Below, one piece after another: positions 44,232-55,849 of a stretch of DNA of 64,000 nucleotides. Both the position numbers and the translations under genes were made by a program. How positions within the stretch are numbered: the stretch's first letter is position 1; the number at the start of each line of letters is the position of its first letter. The notes beneath the pieces are model-generated. The model worked only from the letters and a program-made list of their open reading frames with translations. It did not search any database and was not told where the DNA came from. Source of the stretch: Apiotrichum sp. Y4204 (Eukaryota > Basidiomycota > Tremellomycetes > Trichosporonales > Trichosporonaceae); NCBI GenBank assembly GCA_025531455.1, contig JAMYHL010000010.1, positions 558,001 through 622,000 on the forward strand, given 5' to 3'.

Positions 44232-46050
44232 TCAAGGCCGGCTTCTTGAGCCGGGAAGGAAGTGCTCCTGCGGGCCGTAGGCAAGCGCGTCGATGACCTG
44301 CGAGTCGAGTGCCCGCGTGTTGAGCTGCGCGAGTTAGCGACGTCAAGCCACTTGACGACTCACGAGATGCGGTCCCAGCTCGCTCAGCTTCGTCACGCCG
44401 AGGAGGCGCATCGTCGTCTCAACCTCGTCCTTCATGATCTCGATGGCGTGGTGCACGCCCTCCGTGCCGTACGTGAGCGCGTAGAGGAACGGGCGGCCCA
44501 TACCGACGCCGCGAGCCCCGAGACACAGCGCCTTGACGACATCGGTGCCGCGCCGGATGCCGCCGTCGACGTACACCTCGCATTTTTCAAACACGTCCGG
44601 GCGGAGGCGGCGCAGCTCGAGAAGCGTGTACAGCGCCGGCGGGGAGGTGTCGAGTGACCGCCCGCCATGGTTCGAGAGGTAGATTGCATCCACGCCGATT
44701 TCCGCACAGCGCACCGCGTCCTCGACGCACTGGATCCCCTTCACGCCGATGGGAAGCGGCGTGTGTTTCCGCAGCCAGGCGACATCGTCCCAGCTGAGCC
44801 TGGGGTCGATGAACCCGGCCGACGTGCGCGCGAGGCCCGCGCCCTTCTTGTCGCTGCCCATTTTCCCGCCGGTAATGCCGCTCGAGAGGGCCACGGACGC
44901 ACGGTTTCGCTCGTCCGCCTCGCGTTTCCCAATCGTGGCCGTGTCGACGGTCACGAACACGGCCTTCATCCCAGCATCATTTACGCGCCGCAGGAGTGCC
45001 TCGCTGTTCGCCCGGTTCTTGTCCACGTACAGCTGCATGAACTGCACTTGTTTATCGGCGCGTCCTCCGACGATCGCCTCGAGTGGAGCCGACGACGCGG
45101 TGGAGACCTGTCGTTAGCGGAAATATGCTTAAACTTACCATCTGTACAACACCATGTTCTGCCGCTGCGTCCGCGAGGCCCGGTTCTCCCGCCGCATGCG
45201 CCATCTTGCTCATCCCGGTTGGGCAAATGAAGAACGGTACGGCCGTCGGCTGGCCAAGCATCGTTGTGCTCGTATCCACTTTTTCGACGTTGACGAGCAC
45301 GCGCGGGCGGAAGAGCACCCAGTTCCAAGCACGGCGGTTGAGGTCGAGGGCTGTCGTGAGAAACTCGGTCACGACTCTCGCTCCCAATACTCACTGTACA
45401 GATCCGTCCCGCCCGCAGAGATATAGGCCCACGCCTTGGAGCTCAGCGCCCGGCGGGCCGCTTCGTCAAGATCGGGTAATCCGATAATTTCCTCGAGGGG
45501 GATCTGTCTTTCGCCGCCTTCCTCCACGACCACGGGAGAGACGAGCACAGGTGGCGGGAGTGTCGCGGGGTCAACGTCGCCAACGTACGCGCTCGGATCG
45601 AGGCGGTCCTCAATGATCCCAGGACTGTGGAGCGGCGCAAAGAGCGCCGTCGCGTCGTGTCCGGCTGCCTGGTGGATTGGCCCGGGTCCGCCCGGGTGGA
45701 TCGCGGCAAACTGGCGTGAGAGGTGAATGGCGGGCGACGTACGGATGTGAGGTCGTACACCTTGCCCTCGAGGACGACCCAGCAGTCGGACGGCGTGTTG
45801 TGCCGCTGTACCTCCACATACGGGATGAGGCCTTTGAGAGATTTAGAGGCTGGCTTGGATCCCCGCGCGTCGAGGCGGATCTCCTCTCGCATCGCGTATG
45901 CGTACCCAGCATACCCCGTAACCACCTGCTATCAGCTTTGTTTATCATTTAGCTCACCGTGCCGGCCAGGACGCCCGCGATCGCTCTCCGAGAGACACGC
46001 GGCGCCGAGCGCGCCAGATGATGAGCAAAACGGAAACTTGATCGCGACAT
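44232..46050 (-). CDS. CYB2: L-lactate dehydrogenase (flavocytochrome b2 type), mitochondrial, copy 1
   Basis: Exons 46050-45958, 45925-45743, 45710-45395, 45350-45139, 45107-44364 and 44324-44232 give 546 aa. MSRSSFRFAHHLARSAPRVSRR is a mitochondrial presequence followed by a hydrophobic sorting segment. A cytochrome b5 domain (YVEVQRHNTPSDCWVVLEGKV, HPGG haem motif) precedes the FMN-dependent alpha-hydroxyacid dehydrogenase barrel. The barrel carries QLYVDKNR, VFVTVDTATIGKRE, IYLSNHGGRSLD (catalytic His) and GARGVGMGRPFLYAL. The enzyme oxidises L-lactate to pyruvate and passes electrons to cytochrome c in the intermembrane space. It is head-to-head with a second copy at 46553. Its stop codon abuts the T5 terminator of the convergent tRNA-Lys. 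Confidence 0.92.
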
Positions 46051-46552
46051 GAGAAGGGGTGAGTGAGTGGGCAGAGCGGGCAGAACTGGTCTCCTGTGTC
46101 GCCCATTTATCGTTACATGTCGTCTTGGTATATGTACATATGTCGTCTTGGTATTCCCGGGACAAGAATACGCCGAGGGTCCGTGAAGTGAGAAAGCCGA
46201 CGCCGGACCGTGGGATGCCGATTCCCGCCCACCACCTAGAACGGCCAGGTGGTGCTTAGGACGACACATCGACACTATCGAGTAAGCTATGCATTTCACC
46301 GACAGCCCCATACATACAGACCTCCCTGGCTCAGCCGAGGTAAAGAGCGGTGCATTTGCCATGCATTACACAGGGAGGATAACAGGCAGGTGACGGTGGT
46401 GACCATTTCATTGTTGCCCTGCCGGAGAACCAAACTCCACCGGGATCCGGTCCGGTCCTCCGGTAGGGAACCACACAACCCCCAAGCCAAAAGTCACCCA
46501 GTCAAAAGTTCTCTCAAAGTCATCCCCTCTCTCTTCTCTCCATCCTTCCCCA
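46051..46552. promoter_or_regulatory. Shared divergent promoter of two CYB2-type genes
   Basis: 502 bp between opposite start codons. It contains a perfect 15-bp direct repeat, ATGTCGTCTTGGTAT, at 46117-46131 and 46140-46154 (23-bp spacing, about two helical turns), with AT-rich TATGTACATA between. This is a candidate activator site. A CT-rich leader lies just before 46553. Confidence 0.55.
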
Positions 46553-48342
46553 ATGTTTCGCTCCACCAGATTCGTCCACGGCGCGACCCGTGCAGCACGG
46601 AGCTTCTCGAGTGCCGCACGACGCGACTGGCGCCGCGCGGGGGTCACGGCCGGTCTGGCGGGCGTGGGCGTGGTGGGTTGCGTTTCCTGATCGGAGCTGA
46701 CACCGCAGGCTGTGGCAGGATACGCCCTCATGCCCCGGTTAGACCTTGACGCGCCGATAAAGGGAGATGCGCGGGCCACGAAGAACTCGGGAATGATCTC
46801 CTTTGCGGAGGTTCAGCGACACAACACGGCGACAGACTGCTGGGTGGTCATTGACGGACGCGTGTACGACGTGACGGATTTCATCGAGCTGCATCCGGGC
46901 GGCGCGGAGGTGATCGTTGCAAATGCGGGGAAAGACGTGACGCGGATATTCAAGCCGCTGCATCCGGGGGACGCGCTCGCCTCTCTCGACGAATCCAAGC
47001 ACCTGGGACCTGTCGACCCCGACACGCTGCCGGAGGAAGAGGCGCCGAGCGAGGAGGATCTCCGGATTGCACAGGCACGCGCCTTACTCCCTCCTGCAGA
47101 AAGCATGCTTCTTGTCTCGGACTTTGAGGCCTGGGCCGAGAAGGTCCTCAGCGCAATGGGGTGGAACTACTACGCGTCCGCGGCGGACTCGGAGGCGACG
47201 TTGGAAAACAATGCCGCCGCGTTTAAACGGTACTTCTTCCGGCCCCGCGTGCTCCGCGATATCACCACGGGCGATATTGCGACAAGCGTGGTGGGCACCC
47301 CTATGGATATGCCCGTCTTCATCGCCCCAGCGGCTATGGCCAAACTTGGCCATCCGGATGGAGAGATCAACTTGACCCGCGGAGCCGGGACGGCTGGCAT
47401 CGTGCAAGGTGTGAGTTGACTCGCCATGCAGGGTTTGCTAATAACAGATCTCAATCAACGCGTCGTGTTCCCTCGACGAGATTCTTGCTTCGCGACAGCC
47501 GGGGCAGCCGGTCTGGTTCCAGATCTACTTGAACCGGGACCGAGATGCATCCAAGGCGCTCCTCGAGAAAGTGACGGCAGCAGGCGCCGCGGCAGTCATC
47601 TTCACTGTCGACGTGGCGTGGCAGAGCAAGCGGACACGCGACCGGAGAGGCAAGACAACAGTCGCTGCTCCGATCAAGGAGTCTGGTTCTGGAGGGGGAA
47701 GTGGGCGCGGGACGTCCGGGGCGCAAGGCGCCGGCGTGAGCCAGGCCATCTCGGGATACCAGGATCCGCATCTCGTATGGGAGGATATCGACTTTATTCG
47801 GGTGAGCCCCGCTTGTTGACGCGGACTGACGGCAGAAACACACCAACCTCCCGATAATCGTCAAGGGCATCCAGAGCGTGGAGGACGTTGCTCTTTGCGC
47901 GGACCGGGGTGTGGACGGTGTGATTCTCTCAAACCACGGCGGAAGGGCATGCGACTACGCACCAGCGCCCATCGACCTGCTGTACGAGCTGCGCGCTCTG
48001 CGGCCCGACCTCTTTGACAAGGTCGACGTGATGATTGATGGTGGGGTGCGGAGCGGGGCAGATGTCGTCAAGGCGCTCGCGCTCGGCGCGAAGGCTGTCG
48101 GCATGGGACGGCCGTTCTTGTACGCCAACTCGACGCATGGGCAGCAGGGCGTCGAGCGCCTGTGTGAAAGTGAGTCGTGGATTGGATGCCGCTGACGACA
48201 AGTCCTGCATGAGGAGATTACAAATACAATGCGGAACTGTGGTGTCTCGCGCGTCAGTCAGCTCAAGCCAGAGATGGTCGGACCCAGAGGCCCGTGGGTC
48301 GGTGTGAACCGTCCGCCGTGGCTGTCGCCTGATGGGAGGTAG
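46553..48342 (+). CDS. CYB2: L-lactate dehydrogenase (flavocytochrome b2 type), mitochondrial, copy 2
   Basis: Exons 46553-46672, 46709-47410, 47448-47801, 47836-48169 and 48203-48342 give 549 aa. The presequence MFRSTRFVHGATRAARSFSS targets mitochondria. A cytochrome b5 domain follows (FAEVQRHNTATDCWVVIDGR, IELHPGGAEVI). The FMN barrel has WFQIYLNRDRD, VIFTVDVAWQSKRTRDRRGK, VILSNHGGRACD (catalytic His) and GAKAVGMGRPFLYANS. Its lid loop is extended by a Gly/Ser stretch (ESGSGGGSGRGTSG). Introns differ in position from copy 1, so the pair is not a recent duplicate. The substrate may be L-lactate or another 2-hydroxy acid, because lid and active-site neighbours differ (HGGRACD against HGGRSLD). 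Confidence 0.9.
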
Positions 48343-48556
48343 TGAACAAGGCGAAATTTATATGTATTTGAGATATCATGCCCTGTGCCACAGCTTGCAG
48401 TGCTGTACTCCTGACGGGGGAGGTGTCATTGGGATGCACAAGGAGCCCCATCCGTAGTAAACTGCCCACAGGGCCTTGACTGCTGCATACTGCTACAACC
48501 GACACAATCTCAACCAGATAGACACGCTCCTAAACCTCCGAATCGCCCTACTCCCT

Positions 48557-49401
48557 CTACTTTCCGCCAGCGGCCTTCCACTCCTCGACGGCCTCGCGCG
48601 CGGCCTTGGCGTTGGCGAGGGCAGTGGGCATGTCCGAGTGGAGACAGACGGTGTAGTGCCTGTCGAGGCCGGGGAGGCTGAGGGGGTTGCCCTCCTTGTC
48701 GAGAGTCTGGAGCTTGTTGAGCAGCGAGGACATCTTGGCCTTGATGCCCTCGGGGGTGCAGGGGTTGGACTGGGGGACACCAAGAAGGTTTCCTTTCGGG
48801 TCGTAGTCAATGTCGACAAAGACCTCAGGGACGAAGGGGATGCCGAGCTCGGCGCACACCTTCTCGTGGTTGGTGCCCGCGAGGCCGACGTACGGCAGCG
48901 GTGTCGAGTTGGGGGTGAGCGCGAGGTGGGCCTTCATGAACGCGCGGGTAAGGTCCTCGTTGTCGCGGAGGAGGAAGTAAAGCATGCCGTGCGGCTTGAC
49001 ATGCGACATCGTCGCGCCCTCGGCCTCGACCATGATCTTGAGCGCACCGAGCTGGTACAGCGCGAGCGAGTAGACCTCCTCGGGGGTCATGTCGATCTTG
49101 CGGCGGCCAAAGCCCTTGATGTCGTCGAGGCCAGGGTGCGCGCCGATGCCGACACCACGCTCCTTGGCGAGGCGGACCATGCGGAGCATAGTGGCGTGGT
49201 CGCCGGCGTGCATGCCGCACGCAATGTTGGCAAACTCGATGATCGGGAAGAGCTCCTCGTCCGGGCCGAGGCGCCAGCGGTAGTAGCCCTCACCCATGTC
49301 CTGGGCGTCAGCGGGGCCCAAGGGGTATGATTGTAGTTTGTACTCACGCAGTTGAGCGACACGCGGGGGAAGTTGGGGGCAGCGGGGGCGGTGACGGTCA
49401 T
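48557..49401 (-). CDS. lamB: LamB/YcsF (PxpA) family lactam-utilisation protein
   Basis: Exons 49401-49348 and 49300-48557 give 265 aa. The family signature is complete: RVSLNCDMGEGYYRW across the splice, IIEFANIACGMHAGDH, GVGIGAHPGLDDIKGFGRR, MSHVKPHGMLYFLL and DRHYTVCLHSDMPTA. In bacteria YcsF is PxpA, a subunit of ATP-dependent 5-oxoprolinase PxpABC. In Aspergillus, lamB is needed to use 2-pyrrolidinone. The gene is transcribed divergently from the lamA-type gene at 51620, which carries the KipI/KipA (PxpB/PxpC) homologues plus biotin carboxylase. It is soluble and probably cytosolic. The actual substrate here is unproved. Confidence 0.9.
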
Positions 49402-51619
49402 GGTGGGGTGTGTGGAGAGGGGGGAGTGTGGGTTGGATGAAGGGTCTTGTCGTTCTTTCTTGTGACGGCGATATATGCGATACGACGATGTGTGGTATCT
49501 CGAGGAGGCCTTCCGGTGACTTGCGATCAAGGGCGATAAAGCAGCAGTGTGAGTAATGTGAGGTGAGACAATAAACAGCCGGTGTCGCAGAGGTCGCCTG
49601 CACAGACGTACGTGCACCCATTCGATCGGCAGAGGCCCATGGGGAACGTGGTGGCGTTGTCTTGCGTCGTCTTGCGATCTGGCGACCGGCTGCAGCCGTG
49701 CAGCCGACAAGCTCCGCTGCCGGGGTCCTGCAGGGCCCGAGGTCGACGGTGTCTTGTGCTCGGCCTGTCAGCGGCGTCGTGGTGGGGTCAGTGAGCGATG
49801 CGGGGGCCGAGAGCCGAGCGGGGGGCGAGCAGCCAGGGACGCATACCGTGGGGAAGCGGGGTGGCCGGCTAGCAACTCTGGTTATCTCGCCAGCAGCCGG
49901 TGCCTGGGCCACCACCTCGGCATCTCCGTCGCTTGTGCCACGCAATCAAGCGATGCGATAACCTGTAAAGACTACGATTATCGTACCTGTCAAAGACGCC
50001 GGAGATGAAACTTCCGCCCCCACATGCACTCCCCCACACGAGTACACGAGGTCGCCGTCCATCGGCCTTAGATGGGTTGCTGGCGACTAGTTTCGCTGCG
50101 GATGACACATCCGGCGGGCGCCTGTCACCTGTGGCTGCCTCGGTGCCACTACCGATTCCAGCTGCCGCCTCGCAATTGACCACGCCATCCACGATGCCGC
50201 CTCCTGACGGCCATGTGCACCCCGAACCCCAAGTCGAGCACCCCATCTCCGCGCGTCCTGATCTCCGTCGCACTGCGCCGACGACCGAAGCCCCGATACT
50301 TACACCGGGTCGCCAACTCGCGAAGCCCGCCAGCTTTGCGTCCCGAGCTACTGCACTCGTGTGATCTGAACTCTGTGCTCTGTCCGCGGGGCCGGCCGCC
50401 AGGGAGCATGCCGAGAGCAGAGATCGACAGTGGGGTATGTACATCACTTGCTTGCACTCTAATACCGACCGTGACATGTCGACTGGCCCGATGGAAGGCA
50501 ACAGACGGGGCTTGGCACATGTCCAGATGGCGGCTAGATGCCGTCGGTGCGGGTGCAGACGCGTATGGACAGCAGCTGGACCGTGTTCCAGGCTCTTGGG
50601 GCTCGATCGATGTGACGCAACACGGACGGCTACTCTGTGCTGTTGCGCTGCGCGGAGTTCAGTTCCGACCACCAGCTCTAGTTAGCTCGTAGCCGAGAGA
50701 ATACCGAGCTAGAGCAGGGTCAGATGGGGCCAGCTGGGGTAAGGCACCTCCGTCGCCGATTGCATCTCACACGACAACAGAGCCGCCAGAGTGGAAGTCC
50801 ATCGGCAAAGCGGGTTGCTCTGGATCGTTTGAATCGCCTCGTTGCCGGCGGCCCCAGGCGCCACCCGCACTGTCCCCACTCCAGTGCCGTACCAAGTACG
50901 GCGTACGGCGTCCACCTCTCGATCAGATTGATCCCACTGTCCCAACTGAACGTTAACGTTATAGCAGGTCACGTGCGGGGTTAACAAAAGCAAAGAGAGG
51001 TACGAGAGGTACGTATAGATGGAAAGAGCCCCACATGTCAAGTCTAGTCGCCGATATCCGGACCTTGTCGCTTAGTCCCTGGATGTCTCGTACCCCGCAC
51101 ACCCCCGCACGCCTCGCTTATCCGCGCCACCGTCGCGATCGCGCTCTCGTCTATGCGAGGAGGCACAGCGATTGGCAGAGATTGTGGTTAGAGCATGTAC
51201 AGCTGGGGCAGGAGTGCGGGCCTGGCATTGCATCATGTGGCATGTCCAGCCGAGACCTACCCACGGGGGAGGGCGAGGAGCACCGAGAGGGGCCTACGGG
51301 CTTGCGACGGGGTACCTGGAGAATGCACAGAAGTAAGATCAGGATTGGTATCAGGCCGTGACGTCTCCGGTACACTGTACCAGGCCGAGCCCCAAGTCAA
51401 CCAGCCGAGAAGTGCGCGAGCATGAGCGCCGGCATCGCTTCGGCACGCTAGCCACGCAGTCACCTGTAGGCATGATACGGACACGCCGCAGCTCGCACTA
51501 CTCGCTCCAAGACAACGATATCTCCCCCCCACTCGATGAGCCGACTGCCGAACTTGCGATCATAAAACCCGGGGCCCTTGCGAGACACATTCCGTTTCTC
51601 CCCAGATAGCCACCACCAA
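49402..51619. promoter_or_regulatory. 2.2-kb divergent lamB/lamA intergenic region with GATA-factor motifs
   Basis: HGATAR-type sites (AreA/Gat1 nitrogen regulators) occur at 49882-49887 (minus), 49956-49961 (plus) and 49978-49983 (minus), three within about 100 bp, with others further out. Frames at 49754-50008, 50005-50364 and 49869-50672 are biased in composition, but I could not build a gene from them. A decayed or unrecognised regulator is possible. Confidence 0.4.
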
Positions 51620-54600
51620 ATGGCCACCATGACGATCACAAACCACAAGATTCTGATCGCCAACCGCGGCGAGATCGCGCTGCGCATCCAGCGCTCCGCC
51701 GACAAGCTCGGCATCCCCACGGTTGCCATCTACACCCTCGCCGACGCCGGCACCCCCCATGTCTCTGCGGCCGGCGAGTCGTACGCCATCGGCGATGGAA
51801 CCGACCCCCGCGGCTACCTCGACATGGACGCCATCCTCGAGATCGCCCGCAAGAGCGGGGCCACCATGGTCGCGCCGGGCTACGGCTTCCTGTCCGAGAA
51901 TGCGGTGAGTATAGTGGTTGGGCTCTGGACATGCAGTGTCTGCGAGTCGAGAGCCTTGTGGGGTCAATGTTAGTATGCTGACACCTCCAGACATTCGCCG
52001 ACAAGGTTCAGAAGGCGGGCATGATCTTCCTCGGCCCGACGCCGGAGCAGATCAACTCGATGGGTCTCAAGCACGAGGCGCGTGAGGTTGCCAAGCGCGC
52101 AAACGTGCCCATCGTGCCGGGCTCGGAGGGTGTTGTCGAGTCGGTTGAGGACGCTGTCAAGATTGCTGCGGGTATCGGATACCCCATCATCGTCAAGGCG
52201 TCCGGTGGTGGTGGTGGTATGGGTATGACTGTGTGCCGCGGTGAGTAAAACTGAGGGATGCCTTGTGCTCCATGCTCTGCATCAACTGACGTGCAGACGA
52301 GAAGGAGCTGATTGCCAACTTTGAGGCAACAAGGGAGAAGGGCCTGGTGCTCTTCAAGGAGGCCGCCGTGTTCATCGAGAAGTACATTGAGCGCGCCCGT
52401 CACATTGAGGTGCAGGTGTTCGGCAACGGCGAGGGCCACGTCATCCACGCCGGCGAGCGCGAGTGCTCCGTCCAGCGCCGTCACCAGAAGATCATCGAGG
52501 AGGCTCCTTCCGCACTCTTCGCCTCGCCCAAGGGCCAGGAGGTCCGTAAGGCCATGTGCAAGGCCGCCGTCGACCTCTGCAAGCTCATGAACTACCGCTC
52601 TGCCGGAACCGTCGAGTTTGTCCTCGACGACACCTCTGAGAACCTCGACTTCTACTTCCTCGAGCTCAACGCCCGTATCCAGGTCGAGCACTGTGTCACC
52701 GAGCAGATCCACCCCGGCCTCGACCTCGTCGAGCTCATGATCCGCCAGGGCCTTGAGCCCTCTGGCTCGCTCCCCGCGTCGGAGCTTGCCCAGGAGCCGC
52801 TCCTCAACATTGACGGCCACGCCATCGAGGTTCGTGTCTACTGCGAGAACCCCAACAACGGCTTCCAGCCCTCGCCTGGCCAGCTCTTCGAGGTCGAGTG
52901 GGGAAACGTCGGCGAGCGCGGCCGTATCGAGACCTGGGTCAAGTCCGGCACCCTCGTCACTCCCTACTACGACCCCATGATCTGCAAGCTTGTCATCTGG
53001 GCGCCCACTCGTGAGGAGTGCATCAACAAGGCCATCAAGGTCCTTGAGGAGACCAAGGTCATCGGTCCCCCTAACAACATCGACTACTGCCGTGCCATCC
53101 TTGACAACAAGGACTTCCGCGACTCGACCGTCACTACCACCTGGTGCGGCCGCTTCAAGTACTCGCCCCCGGCTATCGAGATCCTCGCCCCGGGTATCTC
53201 CACCACTGTCCAGGACCTCCCCGGCCGCCGCGTTGGTCTCGGTATCCCCCGCGGTGGACCCGGAGACATGCTCTCGTTCCAGGCCGCCAACCTTCTCGTT
53301 GGCAACGACCGCAACACCGAGGGTCTTGAGTGCACCATGCAGGGCCCCAAGCTCAAGTTCCACGTCGACTCGGTCGTCGCCGTCTGCGGTGCCGACATGA
53401 AGACCTCGATCGACGGCAAGGAGGTTCCCCAGTGGACCACCCTCAACATTAAGGCCGGCTCTACCCTCCAGGTCGGTATGGCCACGGGCGGCATCGGTCT
53501 CCGTTCGTACATTGCCGTCAAGGGCGGCTTCAAGAACGTTGCCGAGTTCGTCAAGTCCAAGTCGACCTTTACCGGCGCTTCGCTCGGTGGTTACCAGGGC
53601 CGCACGCTCATCGCGGGTGACCTCCTCGAGATTCCCCCCTCGGCCCCGGCCGAGAAGATCCTCAGCGTCCCCGTTGAGGCTCGCACCCCGCTTACCAACC
53701 AGTGGATCGTCCCCGTCACGGCCAACGCCCAGTGGGACCTCGAGTACCTCTCGGCCGAGGGCATGAAGACCCTCCTTACTGCCGAGTGGAAGGTCTCCAC
53801 CTCGTCGAACCGTTCCGGTCTCCGTCTCGAGGGTCCTCGTATCCAGTGGTCGCGTGCCGACGGTGGTGACGGTGGTGCCCACCCCTCCAACGTCATTGAC
53901 CAGGGCTACGCCTTTGGTTCGCTCAACATCAACGGTGACACCCCCGTGCTCTTCGCCGTCGACTCGCCCGACATGGGTGGTTTCTCCAACGTCCTCTCCA
54001 TGGCCGCCGGCTCGGTCTGGAAGACTGGTCAGATGCGCCCCGGAGACTCGATCAAGTTTGAGCTCGTCTCGGTCGAGGAGGCTGCCCAGATCCAGAACGC
54101 CAACGAGGAGTGGATCTCGACCGTCGTCACTCCCAAGGCCCACCCGCTCGAGGAGCTCACCAAGTCGTCGATGATCACCGACCCCACCAAGTCGTCGGTC
54201 CTGCACTATGTTCCGGCCACCAAGACTACTCCCCAGCGCTTCTTCCGCCAGTGCGGTGACGAGTACGTCATCTACGAGGTCGGAGAGATGTCCCTTGTCA
54301 TCCAGGACCGTGTCCGTGTCGAGCTCTGGGAGCGTGCCATGACTGAGGCCAAGATTCCCGGTCTCACCTACATGAACGCCTGTGTCCGCTCGTCGATTGT
54401 CCACTACGACCCCAAGGTCATCTCGCAGCGCGACCTCATCGCCAAGATGGTCGAGATTGACGCCGGTCTTTCCTCCGGCGCTGACGTCGAGCTCGACATC
54501 ACCATCCACCGCTTCCCTGTTGTTCCTGACGACGAGTGGACCAAGGAGGCGATCGAGTACTACATGAAGACCGCCCGTAAGGAGGCCGTCTACCTCCCCT

Positions 54601-55442
54601 CGAACACGCAGTACATTGCCGACAACAACGGCATGACCCTCGACGAGGTTCACGGCATCTTCACCGCCACCCCATGGCTCGTCCTTGCCCACGGCTTCTT
54701 CGTCATGCTGCCGTTCATCATCCCTATGGACCCCACCAAGCGTATCCTCGGCCAGAAGTACAACCCCTCGCGTACCAAGACCCCCGAGGGCGCGATCGGT
54801 CTGGCCGGTGTCATTGGCGCCATTTACCCCATCGCCTCGGCAGGTGGCTACCAGCTCCTCGGCCGTACCCTCTCCACCTGGCAGGCGTACGTTCAGGACC
54901 CCAAGGACCACTCGATCCTGCGCAACTTTGACCAGATCGAGTTCTACGTTGTCCAGCCTGACGAGTTTGTCTCGATCGAGCGCAACTTCAAGGCTGGCAG
55001 CTGGCAGCCCGAGACTCGCCAGGGCAAGTTTGTCATGCGCGAGTACCTCACCATGATCGAGGGCAAGCAGGCCGCGACCGACGCCTTCCGCGCCAAGCAG
55101 CTCGAGTGCAGCCAGCGCGTCGGCGAGCGCGAGGAGAAGATGTTTGCCGAGTTCCTCCGCCAGAAGGCTGAGGAGGAGGCCAGCGGCAAGTCTTCGGGTG
55201 GCGGCGCCGAGTTTGAGGGTATGCCCGTTGCGTCCCCCCTTTCTGCGTCCGTCTGGAAGGTCATGGTCAACGTCGGCGACGTGATCGAGGACGACGAGCA
55301 GCACGTCGTTGAGCTTGAGGCGATGAAGACCTCGGTCTTTGTCGCCGCCGGCGAGGACATGAAGGGCAAGAAGGTCACGGGTATTGCGGTCCAGCACGGC
55401 GACGCCGTCAACCCCGGCTCGCCCCTCGTTTACATTGCTTAG
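51620..55442 (+). CDS. lamA: LamA-type biotin carboxylase fused to KipA/KipI-like domains (urea-carboxylase-like, no amidase)
   Basis: Exons 51620-51904, 51991-52240 and 52297-55442 give 1226 aa. A second ATG at 51629 has a better context. Residues ~1-450 are biotin carboxylase ([39 protein letters not shown]). From ~468 there is an AHS2/KipA (PxpC) domain ([16 protein letters not shown]). At ~825 comes an AHS1/KipI (PxpB) domain ([33 protein letters not shown]). The last ~75 residues are a biotinyl domain with ELEAMKTS, Lys1189 being the biotin site. This is the urea carboxylase part of Dur1,2 without the amidase/allophanate hydrolase. Pairing with lamB points to lactam use, as for Aspergillus lamA, rather than urea. 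Strong codon bias suggests high expression. Confidence 0.9.
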
Positions 55443-55849
55443 AAGGGTGTGTGTGGAGAGGTTGAGTCTGTCAGAGGTTGTGGCGGGCAGGGCCGTCTGG
55501 AGGCCCGCATGTGTGAATAGGTTTCGGGACTCGTTCTGTTGAGGATTTCAGATTGTAGCAGGAAATGCAATTGTGAGCAGCATCAGAACACGCGCAGTGG
55601 GAGCCCTAGCTATCCCAGTCGAGGCTGCTCGGAAGAAGAACAAGAATGTAACCGGCTGCGCTGCCGCTTCTTTCAGGTGAACTACACTCTCCCGCTTTTG
55701 GTTCCTCTTACTCTTGAGAGCGATGGTTCACAGTTGCATCCTTACGATTTCAGACTACTCCTTATTTTCTTGTTACTTCATCCACTTGATCATTGTTTGC
55801 GTGTTATATACTTCTTCAAATCTCAGAAAAGCCACGGTCCATAAGTCTC
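55443..55849. other. Convergent intergenic region
   Basis: 407 bp between the lamA stop and the SH3-like gene stop. It is AT-richer than the genes and carries no other feature I can see. Confidence 0.5.

Noticed and set aside
49869..50672. 267-codon minus-strand gene in the lam intergenic region
   Set aside because: No motif, no start context, Arg/Ser-rich composition. Kept only as a low-interest question.
52008..55397. 1129-codon open frame antisense to lamA
   Set aside because: It is the shadow of a highly GC3-biased gene. The peptide is Leu/Asp/Val-rich low complexity with no domain, while the sense strand has full conserved domains.
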